64,000 bases of DNA from Melanopsichium pennsylvanicum (taxonomy: Eukaryota; Basidiomycota; Ustilaginomycetes; Ustilaginales): positions 62,001 through 126,000 of the forward strand of contig OAPG01000021.1 of NCBI GenBank assembly GCA_900208305.1. Reading direction: 5' to 3'. Position numbers and translations under genes: made by a program. Shown here in pieces: positions 37,552 to 50,274 of this stretch. The notes below the pieces were generated by a model. The model was not told the DNA's origin, made no database searches, and worked only from the letters and a program-made list of their open reading frames with translations. How positions within the stretch are numbered: position 1 is the stretch's first letter; each line of letters starts with the position of its first letter.

Positions 37552-39719
37552 TTTGCAGAAAGAGGTGAGGTGCGCCTGATTGCTGCGAGTGGAGAGTGGA
37601 GCTGGTGGGTTCAAGGGTATAGAGAGGGGATGCGTAATGTGCAATTTTAGAGCGTTTCAAGTCCTATGTACGGCCAAAACACTTGTCGCAGGAGCCAAGA
37701 ATGCTACGTGGTTTGCGTGACAGCAAAATCAAGCTGCGCAAGTGACGGTTCAAACCCGAGTGATGACTGATGTATCGGAGAAGCGTCCCGATATGTTGTA
37801 TTTCTAGTTTGAATCGATAAAAGCACTGGGCTGAAGGATGGGTATGTGCTGAAACTCAAACGACTGAGCGCTAGAAACGCAATTGATACAGCAAAGGCTA
37901 GGTATCAAGAGAATGTTGCGAGACTATTGCACCCTGAGGGTTTGCCCACTGAAGATGGTGCGTTGGGTGTAAATTTGGTATCGAGGCAAAGTAGGGGAGG
38001 CGATGATGGTTAAAAAGTCGGAAACGATGCCGACCTGAATAAAGTGGTCTTGAATGCTGAACGTTGAAATTTGCTGCCAAGCTCTGGTGGATCGTGATAC
38101 AGAAGTAGCCCACAGTCACGGTAGTGAGCATATTCCGGGTCCGCCGATTCCTGAAACAGCGAAAGAGGGCAGCAACCTAGCACACGGCGAAGTTGAAAAT
38201 TGCAGCATTTTGCATTTTAGTTGTGATCAGACCTCGCTCACAAACACGTTCTAGCACGCGACTCTTGCGCTGACTTTGTGACTCGATCGATCGGGCCCTG
38301 GTTTCTCAGCTCTCTACACCCGATGAGTATGTATCTCGAAAGAAATCGCTAACCAGAAGAAAACGTGGATTCGAAAATTGGTCGCACATTTGGCCGGTCA
38401 AATTCTTGAAAAAGAGAGAGAGGGAGAGAGAGAGAGAGAGTGGGGAGAGATTTGAGTCGGGGACCTTTCCTTGACCCCAACAGACACGCTTTCTCCGCTC
38501 AAAAGACAGACGGCGGATCGACCGTTGGTGCTTGCTGTGCCTGCAGCGTCCGTGCGGAATAGATCGGCAGCTCGTCTTTGACCGCCATATGTATTCTGTG
38601 TGTCGCAGAGCGCAATGAAAAAGGCAGCCGCCGTCGCCGCTAAAGGCCATGCTGCACACTTGCCTTTATTCGACTTATGTGTCCATCATAACTCGAGTGC
38701 TCTGCCAAGTATGTACTTGACAACGACTAGCACTTAAGCGTTGAAGTCACTGCTTGCTCATGACACAGTAGTCTCGATCAATGCCGGCACTTGTTTTCCG
38801 CAATACCTTGATTTCATTTATTTACAAGATTTCGTTGCATCGATAAAAACCATAACGCTCGCTGGCCTATGTGCTACTGATCACATCATGCTTTTTGACA
38901 GGATATCATGAAGACTTTGGCTGTCAGGTCCTCCTCACCGCCATCGTTTGATCCGATCGCGCTCAGGTGACGTTGTCGGATCATCCCGATCATGTACAAT
39001 CTTGTGCTTACAACGACGAGATAGTCGTGGGGGGGTCGGAGTCTTTCCGTGGATTAGCACAGACAAAAATCGCGTTGTTGGGAATTGAACCACAAGTGGC
39101 CGAACAAAGGCCGAGATAGAGTATAAAGTAAATAAATTTACAGTAGCAGTCAAGTCGAGCATACGAACTACACTCGACTCAATCCGATAATTCAAGGCAC
39201 AAACACAAGAAATAATAATAATCAAAAATAATCAAGATATTACTCAAAAATTTGTATTGGGTCATAATAAAAATAGCCTTGAAATTTGACTGGTCTGCTA
39301 CCACATTTCTTGGTTTTCAAATTTGACCGACCTCCCAATCTGCCAGGTTCGGATAGCAACATCGATACTAGATTGGCCAGATGGATGCGAAGAAAAATTA
39401 CGTGGTTGCAGCTCAGTCTCTTTTTCTCGTCACCTGGTTCGCATTTGTTTTTTGTGTCGCTCGCTGCCTGAGTTTTCTTTGGTTTCTTTTTTGGCCGTGG
39501 GGGCGTGTGCGCGAGATGCTGGGCTGGCTGGCTGAGTTGTGTGTTGCTTTGGTTCTGGCAGAGTTGCTGCGTGGCTTCTATCCTAACCTCACTTTTTCTC
39601 TTTGGGAAGAAGTTCAGCACGCTCATCATCATCATCAGTATCGCGCTGCTCTCCACCCTTTGTCGCCCTTCTCACTCCATCCATCTCTCGTCACCTACTC
39701 CGATCTCTACCACACAAAA
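37552..39719. other. Divergent region between CK2 beta and PDH E1 beta
   Basis: This is 2.2 kb without a supportable gene. It holds a GA microsatellite (38411-38448) and AT-rich sequence with a TTTACAGTA site near 39138. The frame upstream of the PDB1 start is open from 39381, but its product is not a presequence and it is not used. Confidence 0.45.
38411..38448. repeat. GA microsatellite
   Basis: Imperfect (GA)n with two GGG interruptions, in the divergent intergenic region. Confidence 0.85.
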
Positions 39720-40919
39720 ATGGCCGCTGCTCGCTCCGCCTTCGCCTCTTTGGCTCGCGTACAGGCTGCCAACCGCACCGGTCTTCGCTCTCTTTCCACC
39801 TCTACCGCAACCAAGCAACCCTCTCGTCTTCTCGAAAAGTCGTCGCCCGTCGCCTCTTCCTCCCGTCTCACAACCAGCCCTACCAGTCTGGCTGCTTTCG
39901 CTCGCAATGCCTCCACCGATGGCAAACCTCAGGAGCTTACCGTCCGTGACGCACTGAACTCAGCCATGGAGGAGGAGATGCTCCGCGACGATAAGGTCTT
40001 TATCCTAGGTGAGGAGGTCGCTCGCTACAACGGTGCTTACAAGGTCACCCGTGGCTTGCTCGACAAGTTCGGTGAGAAGCGAGTCATCGATACCCCCATC
40101 ACCGAGTCGGGTTTCGCCGGTCTGGCCGTCGGTGCAGCTCTCAGCGGATTGCGTCCCATTTGCGAGTTCATGACCTTCAACTTTGCCATGCAGGCCATCG
40201 ATCAGATCATCAACTCCGGTGCCAAGACCTACTACATGAGCGGTGGCAACGTCCCCTGCCCCATCGTCTTCCGTGGTCCCAACGGTGCCGCCGCCGGTGT
40301 CGGTGCCCAGCACTCGCAGGATTACGCCGCATGGTACGGTCAGATTCCCGGTCTCAAGACCATCTCCCCCTGGTCTGCTGAGGACTGCCGTGGTTTGCTC
40401 AAGAGCGCGATCCGTGACCCGAATCCCGTCGTCTTCCTCGAAAACGAGATCCTTTACGGTCAAATCTTCCAGATTTCTCAGGAGGCTCTCTCGGACGACT
40501 TCACCATCCCCATCGGAAAGGCCAAGATCGAACGACCAGGAAAGGACATCACCATTGTTTCTCACTCGATCGGTATGAACTACGCCATGGAGGCCGCCGA
40601 GATCCTTAAGAAGGAGGAAGGCGTCGAGGCCGAGGTGATCAACCTTCGCACCATCGCTCCCATGGATGTCGACACCATCATCGACTCGGTCAAGAAGACC
40701 AACCGCATCGTTACTGTCGAGTCCGGTTTCCCTCAGTTCTCGGTCGGTGCCGAAATCGCTGCCACTGTCAACGACTTTGCCTTTGACCACCTCGACGCTC
40801 CCGTGGAGAGGGTCACTGGTGCTGCCGTCCCCACCCCTTACGCACAGAACTTGGAGAAGCTCTCGTTCCCCGACACTGCTATTGTCGTTCGTGCTGCTAA
40901 GCGCGCTCTCTACAAGTGA
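39720..40919 (+). CDS. PDB1: Pyruvate dehydrogenase E1 component, beta subunit (mitochondrial)
   Basis: The 399-aa protein pairs with E1 alpha in the mitochondrial pyruvate dehydrogenase complex, using thiamine diphosphate to decarboxylate pyruvate. Residues 1-70 are an Arg/Ser/Ala-rich presequence ([12 protein letters not shown]). The conserved core begins at [14 protein letters not shown] and includes [69 protein letters not shown] and the C-terminal PTPYAQNLE. The start at 39720 follows an A-rich context and gives the right presequence. It is a single exon with very strong C-ending codon bias, consistent with high expression. Confidence 0.96.
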   Translation: MAAARSAFASLARVQAANRTGLRSLSTSTATKQPSRLLEKSSPVASSSRLTTSPTSLAAFARNASTDGKPQELTVRDALNSAMEEEMLRDDKVFILGEEVARYNGAYKVTRGLLDKFGEKRVIDTPITESGFAGLAVGAALSGLRPICEFMTFNFAMQAIDQIINSGAKTYYMSGGNVPCPIVFRGPNGAAAGVGAQHSQDYAAWYGQIPGLKTISPWSAEDCRGLLKSAIRDPNPVVFLENEILYGQIFQISQEALSDDFTIPIGKAKIERPGKDITIVSHSIGMNYAMEAAEILKKEEGVEAEVINLRTIAPMDVDTIIDSVKKTNRIVTVESGFPQFSVGAEIAATVNDFAFDHLDAPVERVTGAAVPTPYAQNLEKLSFPDTAIVVRAAKRALYK

Positions 40920-43264
40920 ATGTGCCGAGCTTCACTTTGAGTCAGCAATCCTTGTCCCCTTAGAGCTGGTTCGGCGATGGCTCACATGCGACACGGCATC
41001 GTAGCCCTATCTTGACTGGTCGAGCATGTTTGCGTTGATCAGCTGTGCCGCCCTGCCACGTGCATGACTTGCGATCGTACCCAACTAGCATCTCATCATC
41101 CTTTGTACCCTTTGTACTGGTTCCTCAGATATGTAAATTGACTTTTATTTAGGTTTGATTCCAACAGCCTTCTCGTGTTCGTCTTTTTCGCATGTGCTTC
41201 AGCTTTACGTGCCTTGGATGTGCTGCGGGTGCACCCCACACCCCTGCGCGACGTTTTTTGGTGTGTAAGGTCGGCTGTCAGACTCAGGGATGAGGAGTTG
41301 GACTGCGAGGTTGCGGGGGTGAAGGATAAGCTACTTTTCTAGGGTCGGATTACGGTTGCGTCACCATTCTGTAGCGATCGGATGACTCTGTCTGTTAGCA
41401 TCCCGATTTGATTGGTTTATCCGAGGCATTGTACAGGTTGTTTAACTCGACCCCGCTTCGTTTTGATCAAGTTAACGCTATTATTGTTGTGACAATGAAT
41501 AAAGACCTAGTAGAAAACCCTTACTGCCAGCGATTGTTGAATTTCGCTGCGTTTGCAAATGGAATAGGATGAAAGAATTTGGAGGGTTACACTAAATTAG
41601 GCGAGGTGAACGATGTCCAAGGTAGTCAGCGGATAAACCCTTTTTTTCGGCTTGTTGGCAAAGATCGGTTTTTTATCGCTCACCATAAAGGAGACGGAAT
41701 GCAAAATGAATACAGTAAACGTACAGTATGTCCAGATGGGTTCCGCGATTCCTTATGGCCCGCCGGCAGTGCGCAGGAATTTTTTTTAAAGAGAGCTGTC
41801 AAGATTTCAATATTTACGGTATATTCTTGACGTGTTGCGGTGGGAAATGGGCCAGCTCGTCGGAAATTTCGACGTTTTGTCAACATAAAATGTATCGAGA
41901 AGAGGTGTGCCTTTTTGGTGCTCCGCCCAGTCCCGTCCAATGCAGCAAATCGCAACTCATCCATCCACTCTGTCTCCTTCCATTCCTAGTCTAGCCATCT
42001 TCCCTTCACTAGCTTGATCAACTTTCAACAAGGATCGAATGCTGTATTGTAATACTAACTTGACCACGGCATTCGCAATTGTGCAATGAAATTCAATACA
42101 GAGTTCGCCTGAATTTCTCCGATTTCCTCATCTTCTTTAGTTGGATTCGCTCAAGGGAGGGTTGCCAATCTACTCTCTTTGCAAGGCTGACTCTTCTTCA
42201 CCGGTATCCAAGTTCGTTGGCAAGACCCAAGGCTGCCATGAGCTGCATGTCCTATCTCGATTCTCATGTCGAATCCCGTTCCCGACTTGAGCAAGAGAGT
42301 CCAAATTATCGGAATCAGGCTACATGGTAGTTTTCAACTACTCTTGTTGGGTTTATCCTGACTCGGTGGCATGTTTTAAAATCACAACCAAACAAGCTCA
42401 TAAAACGATGCAAGCATCGCCTCGCTGTCAGTAGTAAGTATGAAGAACATGGCAAGAATATATCAAAGGTATCGAGATAGCATGAATCAAAGCCTAGGCA
42501 TCGTCAAGAGCGCAATGTAGATGCTCATCTCTGACGGCTAAGCATCAACACCTTTGTCTCGACATGAGAACGATGAACCAAACAAAAAGAAACAATCGTG
42601 AGAGAAGCGCTGCTGTCAGGGAGTGACGGTCGGGAAAGTCTAGATAGTTCCTGACCGCGTTGAACGGTGGCCGGTGCCTGAATCTACTGCTGCCTCTCTC
42701 TTCCACCATATTTGTCAGACACTGCATCGGAATAATATGCATTCCCACACTATTTGTCCGTGGTGCTCAATGGTGGAGACCACTCCCTCCCTCACCTATC
42801 GATCCCTTCTTCTCGCTCAGGTTCATGCACCTTCTCCCTCCCCGCTTGGTGGGGCATGTCCCCTCTCCAAGAGACAAGGGAAATAACAACCTTATCCCGT
42901 GCGTTGCGGTGTGATTGACTCGAGAATTGCAGGCAACAGGTTCAAAGAGAGAGAGAGCGATGGAGTAAATGAACCTTTAAACCCCTTTCGTGTAGATGGT
43001 AGATTAGGGTTGTGGATAGCTTCCCACGCCTATCATCGTGTAGTAGATGAAGCACGATCAATGCCATCGCTCCCGTCAAGTGTCCCGCAATAACCTATCT
43101 TACACCTGGATTCAAAAAGTATATAATCCGAGCGGATCTTACCCTCTCTTGGTATCTTCGCAAGCTCATCTCAATCCACTTCATACCACCTCTTCTCCTC
43201 CTAGGCCTACTGCTTCGAGCCGGTCTCATCGCAAAGTCAAGGGCTTCCCTTTTTGTTTTTAACA
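40920..43264. other. Long gene-poor intergenic region
   Basis: This is 2.3 kb with the PDB1 3' UTR at the left and the promoter of the membrane-protein gene at the right. No coding frame has domain, signal-peptide or splice support. A pair of ACAGTA sites occurs at about 41712-41730. Confidence 0.4.
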
Positions 43265-44305
43265 ATGTCATCCACTAGCCAAGTCAACACATCGCTCTCC
43301 GCTCCTCCCGCGCCCATCTTGATGCACCTCTCTCCCGCCTCGCTTGAACAAGTATCGAAGCTCATCACGCAAAAAGTCACGGTGGAAACACCTTACTTTT
43401 TTCCTATCGCGTTCATTAGTCTTTTCTTCATCCTTTACCTCCTCGCTTCTCTCCTACATAATCTCGTCCTACCCTTGACCCTTCGTCGTCAATGGTCTAG
43501 CATCAAATCCGAACATAGGCGCACTATGGTGATTTACATCTTACAGATCTTGTTCACCAGTACAGCTTTGATCCTTCAACTTTCGGTGCTACCCTTGCTT
43601 AATCTCAACTTCAGCGTGGTACGACTCAACGTGCTTCGCGCTTCTGCGTGTCTTCTCGCGGCGCTGTACCTCTTCGAGTTGGTGTACAGGTATCGAATGA
43701 CGTATCCTATGATCTTTCATCATTTGATTACTTGTTTTGCCATGTCACTTTCGTTGGTTATGCTCGAGAGACTTTCGGATCCATCCTATGCTTTAACCGG
43801 TCTTTTATGGATTTTTCAAGCCACCACCGAGCAGACGGTATTCGCAGCTTTGTTCATGTATCGTCTCAGCGCACCCGTTAGAATCCTTGGTCCTCTTTTC
43901 GGTTTTTCTGCAATTCAGAGCTTGGTTTTCAAGTTCGCTAGCATTGCTGCAACGATTTGGGTTTGGGTGAAATACCAAAAACCTGCTTCCGCACCATTGT
44001 ACTATGCTTGGGATGCGCTTTACTGGATTTGCACGGTTGGTTTAGCTTTCACACAAGTATGGGGAGCTTGGGTAGTTTGGAACATGGGAAATTCTTTGGA
44101 AAAGCGCTACAAACAGAAACAGGAGCAAGAACAGGATCATCAAGTCTCAAACCTTACCCCAGTCCTAACCATCTCCCATGGTCAATCATCGCAAGCGATA
44201 ACAATCCAATCCAGTCGATCCGCTTCAAGCCAATTCACGCCAGATTTTGAAAAGCCAAACCCATCCGATCTCGAGAGTGGCGCCAAGATTTACGCTCAAC
44301 GATAG
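43265..44305 (+). CDS. Polytopic membrane protein, TLC-domain-like
   Basis: The 346-aa protein has about seven hydrophobic segments (roughly residues 45-70, 85-107, 121-142, 146-165, 172-198, 206-236 and 246-268). A loop contains YRMTYPMIFHHLITC, a His-His-bearing segment like that of TLC/TMEM56-type proteins, which are ER or plasma-membrane lipid-handling proteins. The C-terminal 70 residues are hydrophilic with a Gln/Glu/Lys-rich stretch. The family call rests on topology and the HH motif only and is tentative. It is intronless. The first true ATG is at 43265. Confidence 0.6.
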   Translation: MSSTSQVNTSLSAPPAPILMHLSPASLEQVSKLITQKVTVETPYFFPIAFISLFFILYLLASLLHNLVLPLTLRRQWSSIKSEHRRTMVIYILQILFTSTALILQLSVLPLLNLNFSVVRLNVLRASACLLAALYLFELVYRYRMTYPMIFHHLITCFAMSLSLVMLERLSDPSYALTGLLWIFQATTEQTVFAALFMYRLSAPVRILGPLFGFSAIQSLVFKFASIAATIWVWVKYQKPASAPLYYAWDALYWICTVGLAFTQVWGAWVVWNMGNSLEKRYKQKQEQEQDHQVSNLTPVLTISHGQSSQAITIQSSRSASSQFTPDFEKPNPSDLESGAKIYAQR

Positions 44306-44437
44306 AAGTATCAAGCACCAAACAAAGTGTTGCATAAACAGTAACAGTAAAGTACTGTAATTCATTCTACTTACTATATCGTATCAATACACCATCCTTG
44401 TGTTCCAATTAAAAAACATCTTTCATCCAATTCATTA

Positions 44438-45030
44438 TCATACATTCCCACAAATAATCTCGCATGTATCTGATCTTGGTTTCTTCGTGGGCTTTCTTTC
44501 ATCAATGTCACCTTGTTTCTCCCTATGATCAAGTGGGAATCGACGGCTGTTCAATCGTTCACAATGACTTGAGTGTGGGGGGTTATACTTCACTTTGTCC
44601 CCTTTAACCTTTTGTGTTTCGTTCAATTGCTTCGAGAGCATGCTCAATTTGTCCTGCAATTCGTCAACCTTCTTGATAAGCACTTGTCTGTTCACAGTCC
44701 TCGACTTGTCTTCACTCCAGGCTCTTATACACGTGTTCACCTGCCCCATCATCTTATCCAAGATCTGCAACAGTTCCAAGTGCGCTCCTACCATGTGTTT
44801 GTCTTTGCCACCATATCCTTTGCCGATGCATTTGCGCGTGGTAAAGATGCAGTAGTCACATTTGCCAGTGGTGGCGTCTCTGGATTTGCCATTATGTCGT
44901 GTACCTGCACCGTACGTGCAGTGCATCTGCTTTCTAGTGCATTCAACACATCCGGGGCTGTGAGGTATCATGCCAGTCTCCAAGGCATCGGAGAGGGAGG
45001 AAAACTGGGATCGAACGGAACCGACGACGC
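44438..45030 (-). CDS. Cys-cluster plus coiled-coil protein, 5' end not resolved
   Basis: The exon runs from an acceptor (TTTCACCAG) at about 45031 to a stop at 44438 and codes about 196 residues. Two C-x2-C-x6-C units (CVECTRKQMHC and CDYCIFTTRKC) are 19 residues apart, like a stretched Zn2Cys6 or a basidiomycete Cys-cluster module. A helical, coiled-coil-prone region follows (about HLELLQILDKMM to KLSMLSKQLNE), then a basic tail (KPTKKPRS). The motif order suggests a DNA- or protein-binding regulator. I could not find a convincing first exon upstream; the ATG inside the exon (MIPHSPG) is the fallback start. It may be a remnant of a larger or mobile-element gene. Confidence 0.45.
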
Positions 45031-46221
45031 CTGGTGAAACCAGAAAGCGACGTTGGATTTGGACTGATTTTGTCTTGTTCTTTCGACCAGAGAATACAAG
45101 AAAAGGCGGTGAACGATGACTGTAGATCTTTGTGCCTGAAGCTGCCGCTGTGATGATGGCATTTGCCGACGGTCTCGTGCCAATGCTATCTTCAGGATTT
45201 GTGTCACCTATGCTCCGGTTTACGGATGTGCGGAGAGGTCAAGACGCCGTGTCGTTTTTGCTCGCGCTATTCGTCCGACAATCTTTTGCAGCGATCGTTG
45301 ATGACGGTGAAAGACATCCTTCAGTGGGTCGTGAGTAAGGCTTCGCCTTTCGAAAGGGGCGACATTTTGAACGAAGCCTTTTGAATTGGGACCCAGATCG
45401 GAATCTCTCGATTGGCAGATCGAGCTGATAAGCTTTGAATTGGCGTTCTTTGATCTGAATCGACTTTATTGCGCTCGGCGATCTCCACCTGATCGTTCCC
45501 TCCGCCACCTTTTTCGCAAGCACTTCCTGTTCGAGTCACATGAAGTGTGGGCTAATGAATTCAGTAGATTTGAGGTGCTTCACACGCCATCTCTTGGCAA
45601 CATCTGTGTAATCATCTGTATGGATCTCAATCCTTACGGATCCCGTTCTCCTTTGGAAAAGTGTGAGATCGCATCGTTCTGTATTCAGAAGGACGTAAAT
45701 CTGCTCTTTATTCCTATAGCTTGACTGCTGCTGAAGGACGAAAAGGAGGAAAGCAACGACGAAGACAAGGCTGAGACCAAACGTACGCCAAGCTTGGGTA
45801 CGATCAATTCCTCGGCAATGCGATGCATTCCGCTTACCCACAGAACCCACCATCTCACGATGCAACTACGACAATCTCGAATCATCCTTCCCACGGAGGA
45901 GCGCCCAAGACGTCGTAATTTGTAGCCACGGACAGGGCAGGCACCGAAATAGGTTTCGACCTTCGCAGGTTCGTCATGCGTGCTGCATATGAAATGGAAG
46001 AAGGAGCTTGTCTTGTAGTAAACTTACCCTCTTGAGCGTCGACGCACAAGACGCATAAATAGGCAGTAAGCTTTCCTGCATCGAATCGAATGAAGCATCC
46101 CAGTCCCCGTCACTTCCGTCAATAGGCTCCACTGTTAGCCTTCGACATCGAGACTTCACCGTTAAGGCTCATTACAGAAGTTGCTAAAGGTCTCGACGTT
46201 TCCTTTCAGCTTACATCGAGC
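45031..46221. other. Intergenic region, possibly with the missing 5' exon of the Cys-cluster gene
   Basis: This is 1.2 kb. Several short frames occur on both strands; none has convincing splice closure. A plus-strand frame near 45170-45380 contains several CxxC pairs but lacks an ATG. Confidence 0.35.
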
Positions 46222-47406
46222 ATGAGAACATCAAGCCTGCTGCGTTCAAGCGTGATCGCTGCGGCTGTGGCTGTCTTGTGTGCTTTACGCGGACGTGCAG
46301 TTAATGGCTATAGAGGCCAAACCAGCTCTTCAAATTGGCCCGGGGAAGCCAGTTCTTCAAATTGGCAAGGGGAACCCAGCTCTTCAAACTGGCCGGGGAC
46401 CCCTCCTGGCAGGTCAGAAATCGTGCCGGACAGTCTGCCTCCGCAGGACTACATCTACTTTCATGATGTCAACCGCATCGCCAGTTTACCAGTCAGTCTC
46501 AAAAAGAACTCGATTAAACACCCCAATCCCGACGTTCCTTTCTACAATAATCGAGAGCCTCTGTTCGGCATCGACACTAACGTGCCAATCATCGAGCAAG
46601 CACTGCGTGACTATGGGTCCGTCTACATTCTGGATCCAACATCGAAAACTGGACGGCAGATCATTTATAATCATGAAGCTCGCAGTCTCGAACAGCAACC
46701 CATCTTGGAAAACCTAGACCAAATGTTCGACTTGTACAAGCTTGATCGCAACATCAACATCTTGTACAAGCACATGCGTTACAAGGACCCATTGCCAAGT
46801 TGGCCTCAGAAAATGCCTCTTACTGAACCAATTGAGCATCTGCCGCATGTAGAGGGCGTTCCCATCCTTCAAGAGGGATCTGACTCTCTAGGTCACATGC
46901 TGACCGCGACCAAGACCGGAAGGAAAGTGTTCTGGCACAGGCGACAATACCACCCCGATGTCTTGGTCGATGTGAGACAGAGCAGACCTGAATTAATGGC
47001 CAAGAAGGCTACGGATGAGGAAAAGCAAGCAATAGACGATGTTCTGGAGGCATACAACAAAGAAGAGGAACGATATGGCCAAGGAACGGCTTCAATCCTT
47101 CGGGGCAGCCCCATCCGGCTCAGCGAAGAAGATGCTGCTAATCGTGTCAAATTTACGTCATTGTACGAATATCCACGCTTCACGAAATATGTTGGTCGAA
47201 ACCGGATGGTGAGCGCTCTCCAATCCCACGGTCATTATCGCCTGTACGTTTCCGGGAGACACGGACCGTACAAGGTGAAAGTCATGAATTCTCGCGACCC
47301 TCATGGCACTCGTATGAAAATCCAAATCGAGCCACTTTCCTCCGGTGAGAAACTCCAGGAATCAGCCGCTTCGAAACTTGGCCTAATTCGTCTGCCACGC
47401 GCCTAG
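46222..47406 (+). CDS. Candidate secreted effector with three SSSNW.GE repeats
   Basis: The 394-aa protein has a signal peptide at about residues 1-29 (hydrophobic SSVIAAAVAVLCAL). Three near-identical repeats SSSNW(P/Q)G(E/T) follow at about 35-58. The rest is hydrophilic with no recognised domain; blocks such as PDVPFYNNREPLFGID and GHYRLYVSGRHGPYKVKV may be folded. No predicted transmembrane segment or GPI signal exists, so it is probably fully secreted. Large secreted proteins without known domains are typical of smut effectors; that role is inference. It is intronless and flanked by long non-coding gaps. Confidence 0.75.
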   Translation: MRTSSLLRSSVIAAAVAVLCALRGRAVNGYRGQTSSSNWPGEASSSNWQGEPSSSNWPGTPPGRSEIVPDSLPPQDYIYFHDVNRIASLPVSLKKNSIKHPNPDVPFYNNREPLFGIDTNVPIIEQALRDYGSVYILDPTSKTGRQIIYNHEARSLEQQPILENLDQMFDLYKLDRNINILYKHMRYKDPLPSWPQKMPLTEPIEHLPHVEGVPILQEGSDSLGHMLTATKTGRKVFWHRRQYHPDVLVDVRQSRPELMAKKATDEEKQAIDDVLEAYNKEEERYGQGTASILRGSPIRLSEEDAANRVKFTSLYEYPRFTKYVGRNRMVSALQSHGHYRLYVSGRHGPYKVKVMNSRDPHGTRMKIQIEPLSSGEKLQESAASKLGLIRLPRA

Positions 47407-48293
47407 GTCGTCATTATACACCATGCACAATGAGCTCTCGCTGCCGGTCATACTCTGTAGTTAGATCTCTGCACATTCATTGCTGCGTTTTGTGCTAGAT
47501 CACCTACTGATATGCGATGGTGGTACAGTGAATAAGAAGGGGTTCGCGCAGCCGGCGATCGGATGTGGTTAGCAAGCATGAAGTTGTAGAATGAGAATCG
47601 AGTGAGAGAAAGATAAAAGATTCGTAATGACAAGGGAGGCAGCCACAGATGAAGTGAAAAAGGGTGTCAAAGCTGAGCATGCATAGCGATGCGACTGCAC
47701 AGTGCGACGATCACTGTCAAGAGTGATGATATCGACAAGGTAATATTTCAGAGATGTTAGACCTAAACATGGACTTTGGCAAACAAAAGCGAAAATAGTT
47801 CGTACGAGAGCGTCTACACGGGCCGTGAGTCGGGACAGAGGGCGAAACTGCATGTGGCACAGGATGCGGTGGAATGCGCACCCGCGTGCATTTGGCAGCT
47901 GCTGCACCACAACCACAAAGTGGAACCTGGCTGTGTCACATTGTACCTTACACTCTTGCCTTAGCTCTTGACCGATCATCACATACGCCTTCATCCATCA
48001 TCTGCTCCTCTTCAGCGTCATCTCATACCGCCACAGCACATCAGTGATCATATCTCTACAATACTCCCAAGCTCTCTTATTGCCAACATTAGTGGATTAC
48101 AGCTCTCCGATAAACCTTGTCCTCGGTCCAGCTAAGCATCTGACTACATCGGTAGCAGCGCTTTTCAGGACTTGCTTTTTCTAGGGGACTAGCGCGCTCC
48201 AATTGTTACAACAGGAAACGTGCCAATCCGTCAAGCTCTTCAAACCAGTTCGATATCCACCAGTCATAAGCCAACGGGTACACGCATATCACA
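47407..48293. other. Intergenic region
   Basis: This is 887 bp between the effector candidate and the Rab6-like gene. A 141-residue minus-strand frame at 47569-47994 has no signal peptide, motif or sensible composition and is not called. Confidence 0.4.

Positions 48294-50274
<1,981 letters not shown>

Noticed and set aside
37741..37775. GGTTCAAACCC, resembling a tRNA B box
   Set aside because: Flanking bases do not form a T-stem or acceptor stem, and no A box is present upstream.
39065..39110. tRNA T-arm-like sequence GGAATTGAACCAC on the minus strand
   Set aside because: The T-stem does not pair, and no acceptor or anticodon arm can be built around it.
40005..40790. 261-codon minus-strand frame opposite PDB1
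   Set aside because: It is an antisense shadow of strongly biased coding sequence, with no motif and a Gly/Asp/Val-rich composition.
45163..45384. Plus-strand frame with several CxxC pairs
   Set aside because: There is no ATG at its start, no signal peptide and no splice partner. It overlaps the region where the minus-strand Cys-cluster gene may have its 5' exon, so chance is likelier.
47569..47994. 141-codon minus-strand frame
   Set aside because: The composition is unremarkable, with no motif, no conserved-looking segment and no promoter support.
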